Shown here piece by piece: positions 34,506-46,654 of a DNA stretch of 64,000 nucleotides; within the stretch, counting starts at the first letter, position 1; each line of letters begins with the position of its first letter. Under the pieces are notes generated by a model that saw only the letters and a program-made list of their open reading frames with translations, did no database searches and was not told the DNA's origin. The DNA comes from Heterohyrax brucei (taxonomy: Eukaryota; Chordata; Mammalia; Hyracoidea; Procaviidae). The stretch covers positions 71,037,833-71,101,832 of the forward strand of contig CM053141.1 of the NCBI GenBank assembly GCA_028571685.1. Direction: 5' to 3'. A program made the translations under genes and the position numbers.

Positions 34506-35066
34506 CTGTGGTAAACATTGAGTTGTTTGGTTAGGCACTTACTTTTGTCTGCTGTCTTGCTGTAAAGCTCACACCTTCCCCTTGGAAATGGTTTCTTTCT
34601 TAGGCCTGGGTTTTTTCTTTCCTCTCATCTCTGTGTCCTCAAAGCAGTCACAGTACTCCTTTCTACCTGCTGCTTTGAGAGATAGAAATGTAGGTGGAAT
34701 GGACAGATTATTTCAACCAAAAGGTTTTGTTGTTGATGATGACTTAAACTGAACATTGTGTGTTTACACAGCTTAAAATGGCACAGTTCTGCAGATACTG
34801 TATTCACTTGAGCACCTCCTCACACCTCAGATTGGAAATCATTTTGCTTGCATTCATGTTTCCAGCAGGTAGATGGGAGGTGTACTGTGTTCATGTTTCC
34901 AGCAGGTAGATGGGAGTACTGTGACTGCTTTGAGGACACAGGGATGGGAGGAAAGAAAAAAGCCTGGCTTAAGAAAGAAACCATCTCCAGTGGAGAGGTG
35001 TGAGCTGTACAGCAAGACAGCAGACAAAAGTAAGTGCCTAACCGACTAACTCAATGTCTACCACAG
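34506..35066. repeat. Large imperfect inverted repeat (hairpin), about 165-base arms
   Basis: Left arm 34506-34673 and right arm 34898-35066 are reverse complements at roughly 85-90% by eye, separated by about 224 bases. Paired blocks: ctgtggtaaacattgag with ctcaatgtctaccacag; ttaggcacttacttttgtct with agacaaaagtaagtgccta; gctgtcttgctgtaaagctc with gagctgtacagcaagacagc; gtgtcctcaaagcagtcac with gtgactgctttgaggacac. The spacer does not pair. I do not recognise the sequence as any transposon family, and no clear target-site duplication is seen outside the arms. Confidence 0.92.
34855..34928 (+). repeat. 37-base tandem duplication at the inner edge of the right hairpin arm
   Basis: catgtttccagcaggtagat appears at 34855 and again at 34892, each followed by gggag and a tactgt word. 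The second copy is the one that pairs with the left arm, so the first is a duplicate of the arm's inner end. Confidence 0.9.
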
Positions 35067-36107
35067 TTTATAGCATCGTTTCTTTTCTTACTAGTTAAAA
35101 ATCTCTTTGGGGAAGACGTCAGTTTTCTCTTTAACCTGTCTTTGCTTTCTCCCACAGTGTACAATAAAGGGCTACAGTTGGTAACTAGATACTGCTGTGT
35201 TTTCATGCTAGCATTCCATTTCATATTGGGAATTCTGTTATATTTCATTGGCTAACATGATATTAAAACTTCACTGATACCTATAAATTGATAATCCTTA
35301 TCCATGCACATAGACAGTTTGCGACTCAGTCACTTTCAGCAAGTTTCTAAATGTGCTTTTCTGAAAACTAACAATTCCAAGGACCCATCGGATAAATGAA
35401 GTTGTTTTACTAAATTCGCATTACTCAGCAGTTGCTGCAAACAGCAGGTACATTGAGAGATCTGAAACTGACTGCTATAGTTGTCAAAATGTATTGAGTT
35501 TTTATGCATGTGGCATCTTCCCCTCAGAAACATCTGTAGTGTTTTGTGAGATTGTTTTTCTGTCTTTCTTTTTACTCATGAGTATGTCTTAAAGGAGTAT
35601 GAAGAATAAACTACTCTCCAAGGATTTGTGGTGTTAGTGAAGTTGTACGCATCTGTTTCTCCCCTGAACCTCATTTACATTCACACTTACACACTGTAAC
35701 TCAATGACTAAAGCCGTAGTGAGTTCACAGTCCAGGAGGAGTAAGATATGAAAATGAATCACGGCAAACCAGGGCAATGAGATATTATAAAGTACATAAC
35801 AAGCCATAGGAATGGTCAGTGGGTAAGGAAATCTTCGGTATTAGGGAGCTGAGTCAGGTCCAACCCAACGGCACTAGGTAGAGAAGCACCTCGTAGAGGA
35901 GGTAACACGAGAGAGGAGTATTGAAGGATAGGTTGGTGTGTATCACCCAGAAGACAGGGACTTCCCAAGGACCAAAAGAAATGGTGTGTACAAAGGCGTG
36001 GAAGGCTTGACACCAAAATTCAGTGATATAGATCAGTGTTGCTGGAACATAAAGAACCAGCAGCATAGCTCACTGTTGCTGCAGCGTAAAGTCTGAAGAG
36101 ACAGAAG
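35067..36107. other. Unclassified intronic sequence
   Basis: No gene or named repeat; short ORFs on both strands lack signatures. Confidence 0.4.
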
Positions 36108-36345
36108 AGTATAGTGGTTAAGAAGGTCAATCTCAAGCCAGTCTATCTGGGTTTGAATCTTGACTCTGATACTGAGTAAGTTAACTGATTTGGACTTCAG
36201 TTGCCCCATCTATAAAATGTAGATAATTAAATTCTCTCTCAGGGTTGTTGCAAAGATTAAGATGTGTTCATATGTGTAAAATGTTAAATTCTATGACTGG
36301 CACATAAAAACGTTTCGTAAATCGTAATTAGCATTGCTACTATCA
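36108..36345 (+). mobile_element. MIR SINE
   Basis: tatagtggttaagaaggtc, ctgggtttgaatcttgactc, ttgccccatctataaaatg, ctctcagggttgttgcaaag, then gactggcacataaaaac and cattgctactatcatta. Nearly full-length MIR with the tRNA head, core and 3' end in order. Confidence 0.88.
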
Positions 36346-36849
36346 TTACTTCAAGGGAATGAGTCGTCACTGATGAGACTGGAAAGGGGAGCTGAAGTGC
36401 CATTTGATATTTGAGGGAGCTTGGCTTTTATCCTGTGGTTGAGTGACAATGAGTATCTAGTGTCATCACAGAGTTTGGGCCTGGGGATGAGACCTAGAAA
36501 CCAAGAAATAATGCATTGCAGCAGCCTATGTGAAAGGTTATGCAGGAATGTGGTGAGATAATGCCTTTGAGAGATACTGAGTATATAAAAATGATAAAAA
36601 TTGATGAGCCATTGGTTCTGAGAGCTGAAGAAAGGATTTCACAATGTTCATAGGGTTTTTGGCTTGAGGGACCAGAGAGGTGGAGAAACCACCTGTAAAT
36701 ATAAGAGTAGAGGAGGGGAACCCATAAGAACTTGTACACTTTTATCCTCCCAGAGCTCAGTTAAATCCACAGGTTTTTGGGGGTTTGGGGGGGTTTTACT
36801 TTGAGCACCACTTGGCTTGGCTCATATTGTGTGCTACTGCCACAGTGTA

Positions 36850-36915
36850 TTCATTCTTTCCTTCATCCAGTATTTGTACCATCTACCTAGTGCTGGACTA
36901 TGGATAGTGATAAAC
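36850..36915 (-). mobile_element. L2 LINE 3' end relic
   Basis: attcattctttccttcatcc followed by tatttgtaccatctacctag and tgctggactatgg is the usual reversed L2 3' terminus. Short and diverged. Confidence 0.55.
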
Positions 36916-36993
36916 AAGGCAGGTAGAGTGTTTGGACTTTACAAATGAATAACCATCTCAATAAGGCAATTGCCAAATTATAGTCAGCGTACT

Positions 36994-37160
36994 AAAGGCT
37001 GGTGGAGTAGTGGTTAAGTGCTACGTCTGCTAGCCAAAGGGTCAGCAGCTCAAATCCACCAGGCTGTCCTTGGAAACTCTATGGGATAGTTCTACTCTGA
37101 CCTGTAGGGTCACTGTGAGTTGGAATCAACTCAACAGCAATGGGTTTTTTGGTTTATTAA
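36994..37160 (+). mobile_element. AfroSINE
   Basis: taaaggctggtggagtagtg, ggtcagcagctcaaatcc, ggatagttctactctgacc, then gtcactgtgagttggaatc, aactcaacagcaatggg and a T-rich tail. Full length. Confidence 0.94.
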
Positions 37161-38846
37161 AGGCTGTAAGCAGGAGCTGAGAAGAAAAAGTAGCATGGGA
37201 ACTAATTTACATAATGTGGTCAGATAACACCTCCATTTGAGTAGTTAATCTTTAAGGGTAGACTGAAATACTGAGAAAGAGCTTGCCATGGGAAGAGTTT
37301 GGGGCCAGGCACTGGGAACAACTGAAGTTCTAAAGCAAGACAGAAGGGGTCTCTTTGCAGGTGAGGGGATATAGACACCCCGGCACCCAGGAAGACTGAA
37401 CCATAAATCATAGGCTTGCGAGTCATCCTTCAGACCATCAGAGACATAGATTAATCTCTGAGGGAGCTAACAATGCCCATTTAAGGAGTGGGCAGGAATC
37501 CAGAGAGATACAGAGAGGTCTGTGGGAAAGAGTCTTATATAAAGGAAGGGAACCAGAAAAGTGTTGTCCTAGAGAGCCCAGAGGAATGGTCAACATTGCC
37601 ATTTCACAGAGAGGTGAAATGGATGTGTGTGTTGGGTCTGGCACCTGAAAAGTCATCGATGACTTCTGTAGGAGCAGTTGTAACAGTGGTGACTGTAGGA
37701 GTATGTGTGTGGGGCTAAGGGGAGGATGCTAACAGGCCAGGAAATGGTAGACAAATGAGAAATAGGAGACCACGGGTGGCAACAACCTTCTGTGGGAAGC
37801 TAAATACAGCAGGGATCCATCATTGCATCCTAGCCTGTGCGCTGACGCTGGGCTGTTAGCCCTCTTTGCTGAGTCATATCCCCTTACTCACTGTTGCTCA
37901 TGTTTACTGCCTGCTTCATCACCCGGATCAGCCACGGCAGTTTCCTTTTCACCTCTTCTCTGGAGGCTCAAGCCTTTCCACAGCCTGACAAGTATCTCCT
38001 TTCTAAACATTTTGACAGTTGGAGTTCCTCGCTCTTTAAAGCCCTGGTTCTACACATCCCTATTTCCCGTCTACCACCATTTCCTCTTTTCCTGACCCCT
38101 GATACTCACAACTTTCCCCCTCCAGCCTATTCCTTAAGTGGCTGAAACCCAGCTGCACTTGTTGCTCCTCCTCTCCACGCCTGAGCTGCAGGCTCTGCCC
38201 CTCCCTAAGTGTCTGTGCCCATTTCCTCCTACTCCTTTCTTTGCCCAGGCCTGTTTTGTGACTGCTTCCTTTCATCCTTCTCTTCATACTCTAGAATGTA
38301 CCTTCTGCAACCAGGAGACGTCCGTGCCTAACTGCAGGGCTTGCCCTTCAACCCTTGTCTTGTCTCCAGTCAGCTCCCGGTGCTGATAACATTCCATGAG
38401 ACAACCCTAGCTGCTCTTTCTCATTACCCACCTCCCTAACTTAGCATTTCTGGAGAAGAGAAAGCTGAGACCCCAAGCCAGCAGCTTTCAGAAGGGCTTT
38501 CTCTGAGTGACTGCTGCCAGCAGCCAGGCTGCCCCACTTAGCATCCTGTTCTCACACACTACAGTGCACCGTGTCCCCAGTTAAAACTTACCGGATACAG
38601 AGGACATGAGCAGGAATATGCACAGTTCAGAAGTGTTGCTTCTAGCCTCTAGTGAGTAGATGCTTACAATAGGAGATGCAGGTTGTTTGTTTTGCTCCTT
38701 GAATGTGAGGAGGCAAGGCACAAGGGACAGAGAGAGAAATGTGTAAGAATGCACAAAGTAGATTTTTAAAGGAAATTCATTAATAATCATTCAAAACTGG
38801 AGCATATCCCCCATAGGGACGCATGGGCTATTCATTGCTGTAATTG
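37161..38846. other. Unclassified; pyrimidine-rich from 37.8 to 38.4 kb
   Basis: 37820-38390 is C/T-rich on the + strand and yields overlapping frames in several phases, none of which resembles a protein. No named repeat. Confidence 0.4.
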
Positions 38847-38896
38847 AGTGTGTGTCTGTGTGTCTGTGTGTCTGTGTCTGTGTCTGTGTCTGTGTT
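38847..38896. repeat. (TGTGTC)n-type simple repeat
   Basis: gtgtgtgtctgtgtgtctgtg followed by repeated tgtctg units, about 50 bases. Confidence 0.97.
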
Positions 38897-39465
38897 AACT
38901 CCCAAAGCATAAAGGGTGGGTGGCATGCTGATAAATTCACAGCCAGGAGGTAGAACATCACGTGCTTTTATTACTTGGCTTGCTTCTCTTTGTGCAAGTA
39001 GCCAGTTGTCAGAAGCCTAAGTAATGTCTTTGAAACAGATGAATTGTAAGTAAACTCCAGGGTAAAGATTATCTTCCTTTTAGACTGATGACTGCAAAGT
39101 GTTGGAATCAAGAACTCATTTGGGCCCCCACGTAGAGATAGCCCATAAAGGAAAAAGCTTAGACTAGGGCTCATTGTGAATCACTGGGAGGTACTGCCTT
39201 TTAGTGGTTGAAATGGGGATAGGCTGATTTCTCAGGGAGATTACATATGTAGATGCCGACCCCCTAATTTCCCATGCAGCCCCATCTTTAGTGTGAATGT
39301 GCAGGTACAAAGCTGGTTTAATCTAAGCTGTCTTCATTACCTGTTACCTAGTCATTTGAGAATGACATCACGGTGAGTAATCCCTTTGAAAGCAGAGTAG
39401 AAGAACCATGGCATTCAGATATCTGGTCCTAGGGCCCCCTGTATGAAAGTAGGCACTAACACCCA
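38897..39465. other. Unclassified intronic sequence
   Basis: Nothing recognised. Confidence 0.4.
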
Positions 39466-39663
39466 AATAAAAACTTTGCCATTGGATCAGTTGAGACTCA
39501 ACGCCACCCTACAGGACAGAGTAGAACTGCCCCATAGAGTTTACAAGGCTGTAGTTTTTGAGGAAGGAGACCTCCACATCTTTCTTCTCCAGAGCGGGTA
39601 GTGGAATTTAACCACCAACCTTTTATTTAGCAGCTAAGCCCTAAACCACTGTGGCACTAGGGC
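39466..39663 (-). mobile_element. AfroSINE, long subtype
   Basis: gccattggatcagttgagac, cctacaggacagagtagaac, acctccacatctttcttctcc, ccaaccttttatttagcagc, then ctgtggcactagggct. Confidence 0.9.
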
Positions 39664-40218
39664 TAGGCATAAAACCATTTATTAAAAGTGGAGTCAATCT
39701 CTATCAGTAGAGTCTTGGCTATATAGTACCAATTTGGTTTTTATAATACCTTGACCATTTAGTAACTAGAGCAATCTCTAAATAAAAGTTCACATGGTTG
39801 TTACTGCTGGGTGTTCTGGTACTTTATTTTCTTTTCCTCTGTCTGCCAGGCAATTAGGAAAGTTCCCTTGTGAACTTGACTGTAAATTCTGATAATGTTG
39901 ACCTTAAACCTTATTAATAGAATGAGAGGACCTGGGGGAGTTTTAGCTACACTAATGGATATTGGATATGCTTATTAGAGAAGGTAATTATACAAATATC
40001 AAACTGACATATCCTGTTGTTTTGTTTTAAGGAAGAAAGACCCAAGCAGAGAATTTACTCTTGAATCAGCACTTGAAAGTAAAATAGATTGGAAAGAGTG
40101 GGCAGACATCAGTGTTTATCTCTTAAGCACCTCATTCCTTACTTTTTATGGAATCTTTTGTCATTCTACTTTCTACTGACTTTGTAGTCTTATGTTCATC
40201 AGTGACTCTGATTTTGTT

Positions 40219-40365
40219 AGGGCTTAGTGGCACAGTGGTTGACAGCTATAGCTGCTAACCAAAAGGTTGGCAGTTTGAATCGGCAAGCACTCCTTAGAAA
40301 CCCTATGGGACATTTCTTCTCTGTCCTACAAGATGGGTGAGTTGGAACTGATGGCAACAGATTAT
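40219..40365 (+). mobile_element. AfroSINE
   Basis: agggcttagtggcacagtgg, gctaaccaaaaggttggcag, accctatgggacatttcttc, gtgagttggaactgatgg. Full length with small deletions. Confidence 0.92.
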
Positions 40366-40424
40366 GCTTAATGGGTTAGAGTCTGTTAGAAGTACCTAGG
40401 TTATACAAGTGTTTCATATGCTTG

Positions 40425-40585
40425 GCTGCTCACTGTAAGTGGCAGGCTTAGGTTCACCCCGAGGCACCGTGGGAGAATGACCCGGCCGTCTGCTTTAGAA
40501 AATCAGCCACTGAAAACCCTTTGGAGCACAGTTCTACTCTGGCGCAATCAATTCTGGGACAACTGGTACTGGTAGGTAAGGAAAC
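40425..40585 (+). mobile_element. AfroSINE, long second subtype, head lost
   Basis: ggcttaggttcaccccgagg, gagaatgacccggccgtctg, aatcagccactgaaaaccc, gcacagttctactctggcgc, then acaactggtactgg. The sense counterpart of the subtype seen reversed at 31418. Confidence 0.75.
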
Positions 40586-41791
40586 TAACTTAAAGCAGAA
40601 GTACAGGCATAATCCAGGTTTTGACACTCAGTAGGCCAACCACCATTGTAATCCTGAAGTTCTGGAATAAGCTTTCAGTCAGTGCAACAAAAACAAGGAA
40701 GTAGCTCCATGTACTAGAAACTTTCTCACCTGACATGGAGGTTCAAACTACGGGCATCTTTTGCAGGTAATGTATGAGGTTCCGAGTCAGTCATCTGAGA
40801 AGAGGGACTAAGGAAGCAGAAGATCACATGAAGATTAGTGAAACTTGCTGAGGTCTCCTAGGGTCATAGAAGTATCGGAGCAGGACATTGATCGATTCAC
40901 CAGGCCCGTTTTGCCAGTATGAGTTGTTTACAGAAGCTGTCTTTGCTGTGCTTTGTTCTGTCTGACTTTAAATACTACAGTGGTTGTTGCCATCTCTGGC
41001 CCCTGATTTTGATCTTACTGCATTTTCCCCCCTTAACAGTCTCTAATAGAATATTATCTAGCTAGTGCTGAATTTCTTTGCTACTAAATCTGAAGAAAAT
41101 CACTGAACCTGTAGCTTGCGTACACATCACCTGTGCTCTTTTAATGTTTATACCTTTTAAAGGCAGATGGTTGATATCGTTAAGTTTAAAATTATAATTA
41201 TTAAATGTTTCAGTTTTACAGATCTGTGGAGATGTTAAGGTGGAAAAAAGTTTATTTGTCATGGGAAAACTGCTAGCTGAATAAAGCACCCTAGGAAATA
41301 CCGTAAATGAAACCTTTGTTACTGTAAAACAATAGCTGTTAAGTGACTATTATGTAATGTTATTTCTTAAGTCTGATTTGGATGACTTGTTGATTTTGGA
41401 ACTTGAGATATAATTCCTTTGAAAATATTACTTTCACTTGGCTAATCTCAAGACTACAAAAGCAGAGACTTTTCCAAGTGGATTACCTAGGTCAGCCACT
41501 GCGTTGGAAGTATTGAAGCCATGTCACACTGGATAGATTTTTTTCCCCATATGAGGATCAATATTACCCACTTGGCATTCTGCATTCTAGTGCCAATCCT
41601 GATAAATGCAAATTATTTGACAATTTAAAATATACCTTATTAATTTTTTAATTTTTAGTCTAGCTTTGCTGAACTATATACTTCGAAGGACAGACAGATT
41701 GCAAAATGTCTTATAGGCAAGCTCATCTTCCTTGGCCAGTTGAATGAGTAATTTGTTATGAATTTGCATTTTCTATAAATGATAGGTCCAT
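40586..41791. other. Unclassified intronic sequence
   Basis: No gene or named repeat. Confidence 0.4.
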
Positions 41792-41957
41792 GTTGTTGTT
41801 GTCATGTACCATCAAATGGGTTCTGACTCATATCAACACTATAGGACAGAGTAGAACTGCCCCATAGGGTTTCTAAGGAGCAGCTGGTAGATTCAAACTG
41901 CTGATCATTTTTTTGGTTAGCAGCTAAGCTCTCAACCGTTGCTGCATCAGGACTTCT
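41792..41957 (-). mobile_element. AfroSINE
   Basis: gttgttgttgtcatgtacc, tataggacagagtagaactg, gcagctggtagattcaaac, ttggttagcagctaagctc, gctgcatcaggacttc. Confidence 0.94.
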
Positions 41958-42244
41958 GATAGATCCCTAAGCAGAGAGGTTTTACTTCCTTTGATCTCAC
42001 ATGGCCATAGTTGCCAGTGCAGGGGGTGGGCAGGTGGAGGGTATGGTAGTTTAGGGACACTTTAGGTAGTGGTTCTGCTATGGTTTCTACAAGATAAACT
42101 TCTTTACTTATGAATCATAATGCCCTGTCTGTTTTAGGAATTGATGTCTGAGTTTTGAACCAACGAATTAGCAAGGAATAAAAGTAGTTATGTTTTTACT
42201 GTGTGATAAGTAGCACTCCTTCTCAGTAGATGCCTTCTCTCCTA

Positions 42245-42480
42245 TGAAGTATTTTATTTTAACTTTATTATGGTAAAATACATAGAATGAAAAATTTTGC
42301 TATTTTTAAGTGTACAATTTAGTGACATTAATTAAATGCACTATGTTGTGCAGCTGTCAGTTACCAGTATTTCCAAAAGCTTTCTATCATTCCAAACCAG
42401 AAACTTTGTACCTTTTACCAAAATCTCTCCGTTTCTTGCTGTCCTGACCTCTTGTAACTACTATTAAACTTTTGAAATCA
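42245..42480 (-). mobile_element. Old mammalian L1 3' UTR
   Basis: actttattatggtaaaatac, atttttaagtgtacaattta, gtgacattaattaaatgcac, tatgttgtgcagctgtcag, gaaactttgtacctttta. This is the familiar reversed L1M 3' UTR order. Confidence 0.75.
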
Positions 42481-45106
42481 AGGATTTTAAAATTGAAAAG
42501 CTGTTGTCTTCAGTTCTATGCTGGAATCGTAGTGGTTTTGTTTCAATTTTACCAGTATATACATTACCAAGGTACCTTCCCGGAAGGTAGACTTCAGTTG
42601 TCTTCAAAATTGTAGTAACTTATCTATCATTTGATGGCTTCTCAAAGGGAACTAAGTAAGAGCAGTTGTAGTTTTTCTTACCTTCTGAGATTTAACCTTG
42701 AAATGAGTCTATGTTCTTATATCAGACCTAGGGCAATTTAAAATTTGAACTGGTTAGATATAAATATGCTGCAACTTTTGAGACCATTTTTATGAAATAT
42801 GTTTAGTAGAATGGGTTTAAAATCCATGAAGAAAGGGATTCTGATTCTTGGCCCTGGTAAATGCATTCAGAAAACTTGTATTCATGCCAGAGTAAATATA
42901 TATGCACTTTACACTTTTTTCAGTTAGAAGTCACTTCTGAATACTGACTTTGGCGTTAAGGAAGCTCGTCATGACCTATTGTTTCAAAAAGATTATAGCT
43001 GTCCTTTTAAACCAGTTCTCTAGTTCCCATGTAAGCGACATGCCCAGCCTGGTGCCTCAGAAACAGCGTTTGCATTTGCAAAACTTCCATTCTTATAGGT
43101 GTGTCCAGCAGGCAGTGGCTTGTAGCTGTTCATTCAGCCACTTAACAGGTTTGATTTCCAATCTATTTAATAGGGAAAGTAGCATGTATGGAGGGGATTC
43201 ATGGCCCAACAGCTATGGAGTTTGTTGGGAAGTCCCAGGTGTGTATCCATCTCTACTTTAAGGCCTATTAGACTAAAATGGTTTTGTTTTACTTTTTCTT
43301 CCCCGTTTCTAGTCATAAATTGAATTTCTAAAAGGTCTCAGGGATTAGATTGGAAGGGCTAGCTAGTCCCAGTCCTGAAGGCTGTGTAGCTCATCTTTCA
43401 ATTCCTTTCCCTTGCTGCCTTAGGGGCACTAAAGAGGAGTCTAGTGGTTATCAACTGGACAAAAAAGGCAGAGAAACCAGAAGCCAACAGGCTGGAGGAT
43501 TAACCGCTGAAAAATGTTGATTCCATTTGAGAATACTTGCAGGGGGTTATTTATGAGTCATGCATCACTGTGGACTCTTACTGTGTTGGGAGCTAGTGAC
43601 TGAGCCGGAATCATTCTCTGAAACTTAATAACCTAGTAACCTAGTTTGACTAAGTTTGACTTTTGTGGTTCAGGGCTGGGGATTTATTGCATCATGTCAT
43701 TTGTCATTATATATCAGATACCTCCCAGGTACTTGCGGTATGTCTGGGTTGTGTGTGCCATGATTCTTTTTCTTTAAGTACCTCATCTCTTGTGGTTAGA
43801 AAGTGATGTAGACAAAGAATTGCTATAACGTGGAATAATTGGTAGGAGATCTACCAGTCAGCCAAGGAGGAGACAGAAGGGAGTTGGGGCATTTTGGTGT
43901 ATGCTGTCTGGTTTAATCAGTATAATCACTCTGAAGAATATATTAATATGTCTGTTATATAGATCATAACTTTGAGGCTCATGGAAGTTTCATAACCAGG
44001 CTCAGATATCCACAGTCATAAGTAGTGAATCAGATAGAAATATAACTATACTGTCCTGTTTCGAAAGGAGATATATATCTGCAATAATATTCTAATTAGT
44101 GAAAATAACATTTCTGAAGTAACACTTTAGTATTTTAATTTTTACCAAGTAGCAGCCTTCTGGCAATGCAAAAGATACTTATGGCATATAGAATCCTAAT
44201 AGTTTAGGTGTTTTCTAGACAAATGCTACCTGCTGTCTGAGAAAAAAAGAGTGAAAAATGGAAGTGGGTTTTACTTTGTTTTAAAATTGCCGCCTGCTGA
44301 TTCTCTTTCCCGTTAATGGAAATTGTATATGTATTCTCCTGTAATTTTCTCGTCTTAAAGTATTGCAGTTTATAATGGTATTTGAGTGGGCTTGTGCTTT
44401 TAAAATGGAAAACTTTGCTTGTAGCATAGCTCTAAACAGCTGCTGTCTTACAGGTCTTTTGAATGAATAGCACCCCACCCACTGCACCCATACTTATTTT
44501 TCTGAGATTTCTCTTTCTGTGTTAAAAGATCCTGTGCATTCGCAGGAGTGTATGTATTATGCATTTATCCCCAAATCCTTACTGCTGTTTTAGTAGTGCA
44601 TATGATTCATTTTCTAATGGGGACAAAAATTCCTTCATCTATGAGCAGTCAAGTGAGAATGATACCCAAGATCTGCCAAAGTGTTTTAGAAATGAATTAC
44701 TGTGTTTTTTACATAGATAATGACCTCATTTTGTGTTTGTTTGCCAGTTGTACCTTCTGCCATGAGGTATTTTCATAAACAACTGTATTCTACTTTTTTT
44801 CTGTTTTACGTGTTGCTGTAAGAAAATTAGTATAGCATCCTTAAGAAAATACCTTCAGGTAGAGGGCATGATTGGGAAAGCAAAGTAGAAAGTGTGCATA
44901 CCTTATGTAGAAACGAGGTACTTATAAGCTTCTTCATTTTTAAAAATAATCCTTTTGACTACTTTAATGTTTTTTTAGAAGAGGTGAGTTGATAGTGCTC
45001 TCTTAAATGGATCTTTTTCTTTGAGAACTATTCAGACAACTAAGAAGTACCATTTTTGTTAGGCATTAAGCAATTATATATGAATCACTATAAATAATCT
45101 TCTTCT
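42481..45106. other. Unclassified; one probable MIR relic
   Basis: 2.6 kb of intron. 43900-44065 has a reversed MIR-like layout (ataatcactctgaag, actttgaggctcatgg) but is weak. The + frame at 42950-43261 has no family resemblance. Confidence 0.4.
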
Positions 45107-46060
45107 TGTTGTTAGGTGCCGTAGAGCTCATTCCGACTCATAGCAACCCTGTGAACAGCAGAATGAAACACTGCCTGGTCTTGTACCACGTCCACAATCG
45201 TTTTTATCAGTAAGCCCATTGTTGCAGCCACTGTGTAAATCCATCTCATCGAGGGTCTTCTCTTTTTCACTGACCCTCCACTCTACCAAGCATAATGTCC
45301 TTCTCCAGGGACTGATCCTTGGTGACAACATGTCCAACGTATGTAAGATGCAGTCTTGCCATCTTTGCTTCCAAGGAGCACTCTGGTTGTATTTCTTCCA
45401 CAATAGATCTGTTTGTTCTTTTGGCAGTCCACGGTACATTCAACATTTTTCGCTACCACCACAACTCAAAGGTATCAATCTTTCTTCCGCCTTCTTTGTT
45501 CATGGTCCAGCTTTTGCATGTGTATGATGTGACTGAAAATACTGTGGCTTGGGTCAGGCACATTTTAGTCTTGAAAGTGACATTCTTACTTTTGAATACT
45601 TTGAAGAGGTCCTTTGCGGGAGATTTTCCCAGTGCGATATGTCTTTTGGTTTCTTGACTGCTGCTTCCAAGGGCAGCTTGACAGCCTCAATGCTTTCTCC
45701 ATTTACAGCAATGTTGCTCACTGTTCCAGTTGTGAGGATTTTTGTTTTTCTGTTGTTAAGTTGCGATCCATACTGAAGGCTATGGTCTTTGATCTTCCTC
45801 AGTAAGTGTCTCAAATCTTAATTTCTAGCAAGTAGGGTGATATCATCTGAATAACACAGGTTGTTAATGAGTTGTCCTCCAATCCTGATGCCTCGTTCTT
45901 CATGTAATCCAGTTTTTCGGATTATTTGCTCAGTGTATGGTTTAAAAGGATATGGTAAAAGGATACAACTCTGATGCATGCCTTTCCTGACTTTAAACCA
46001 TGCAGTGTCCCCTTGTTCTGTTTGCATGGCTGCCTCTTGACCCATATGCAGATTCCATAA
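45107..46060 (-). mobile_element. RTE LINE 3' half with intact YSDD box
   Basis: The 3' terminus is at the left (gttgttaggtgccgtagagc). The minus strand then reads the C-terminal region (LPKEQTDLLWKKYNQSA, near 45430) and the RT region. A YSDD tetrad at 45842-45853 keeps both aspartates of the YADD motif, preceded by a GIRIGGQLINNLC block. Frames are broken between the blocks and the 5' half is missing, so it is inactive. RTE similarity fades near 46060. Confidence 0.88.
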
Positions 46061-46381
46061 ATGATCTACAATATGGAAAAGACATAAATATTGTGTCCAG
46101 AATTCTGTAAACCACAAATCCTTCAGTGCCCATCCTGTAGCCCCTGGCCCCATAGTGTAATATGTGAGCTGCATTCCTTAAATGGCTGCCTCTTCCTGCA
46201 GATGGAGTAAAAGACGTTTTCCCTTAGGTTTTTTAAATGTTAAAGGTGGTATATTTCTTGTCCACGAATCCAGGCCCAAAACTTATTCAGCTTCTTACTG
46301 GCATAGAGTTTACCACTTGTATTTATTTACCCAAGAAAAGGAAAATACAGGCAGCTAAGGTTTTGATTAGCTTTGGTAATT

Positions 46382-46512
46382 TTTTTTTTTTTAAGTCAGG
46401 CTTATTGAGGTGTAATTTACATGTAGTAAATCATTCTTTTGGGGTGTGCGGTTCTGAGTTATGACAAGCATACTGCTGTGTAACTACCCCTACAGCTAAG
46501 ATGTGGAATTCC
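46382..46512 (-). mobile_element. Old L1 3' UTR fragment
   Basis: T-rich start, then caggcttattgaggtgtaat, ttacatgtagtaaatc and tgctgtgtaactacccc. This resembles a reversed L1M 3' UTR. Confidence 0.6.
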
Positions 46513-46654
46513 TCCAAATACCTGAAAAGGGTTTAAAACATTGTCTTAGCAGTTTAATAATGCTAATATAAGATAGGAATAAAATCATTTATTTTGCTCT
46601 CCTCCTCTTTAAAACTAACCTCCACACTATGTTCACATATCACCATGGGGTTGT

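Noticed and set aside
42950-43261. 103-codon + strand frame
   Set aside because: Length is within chance expectation for 64 kb and the peptide resembles nothing I know.
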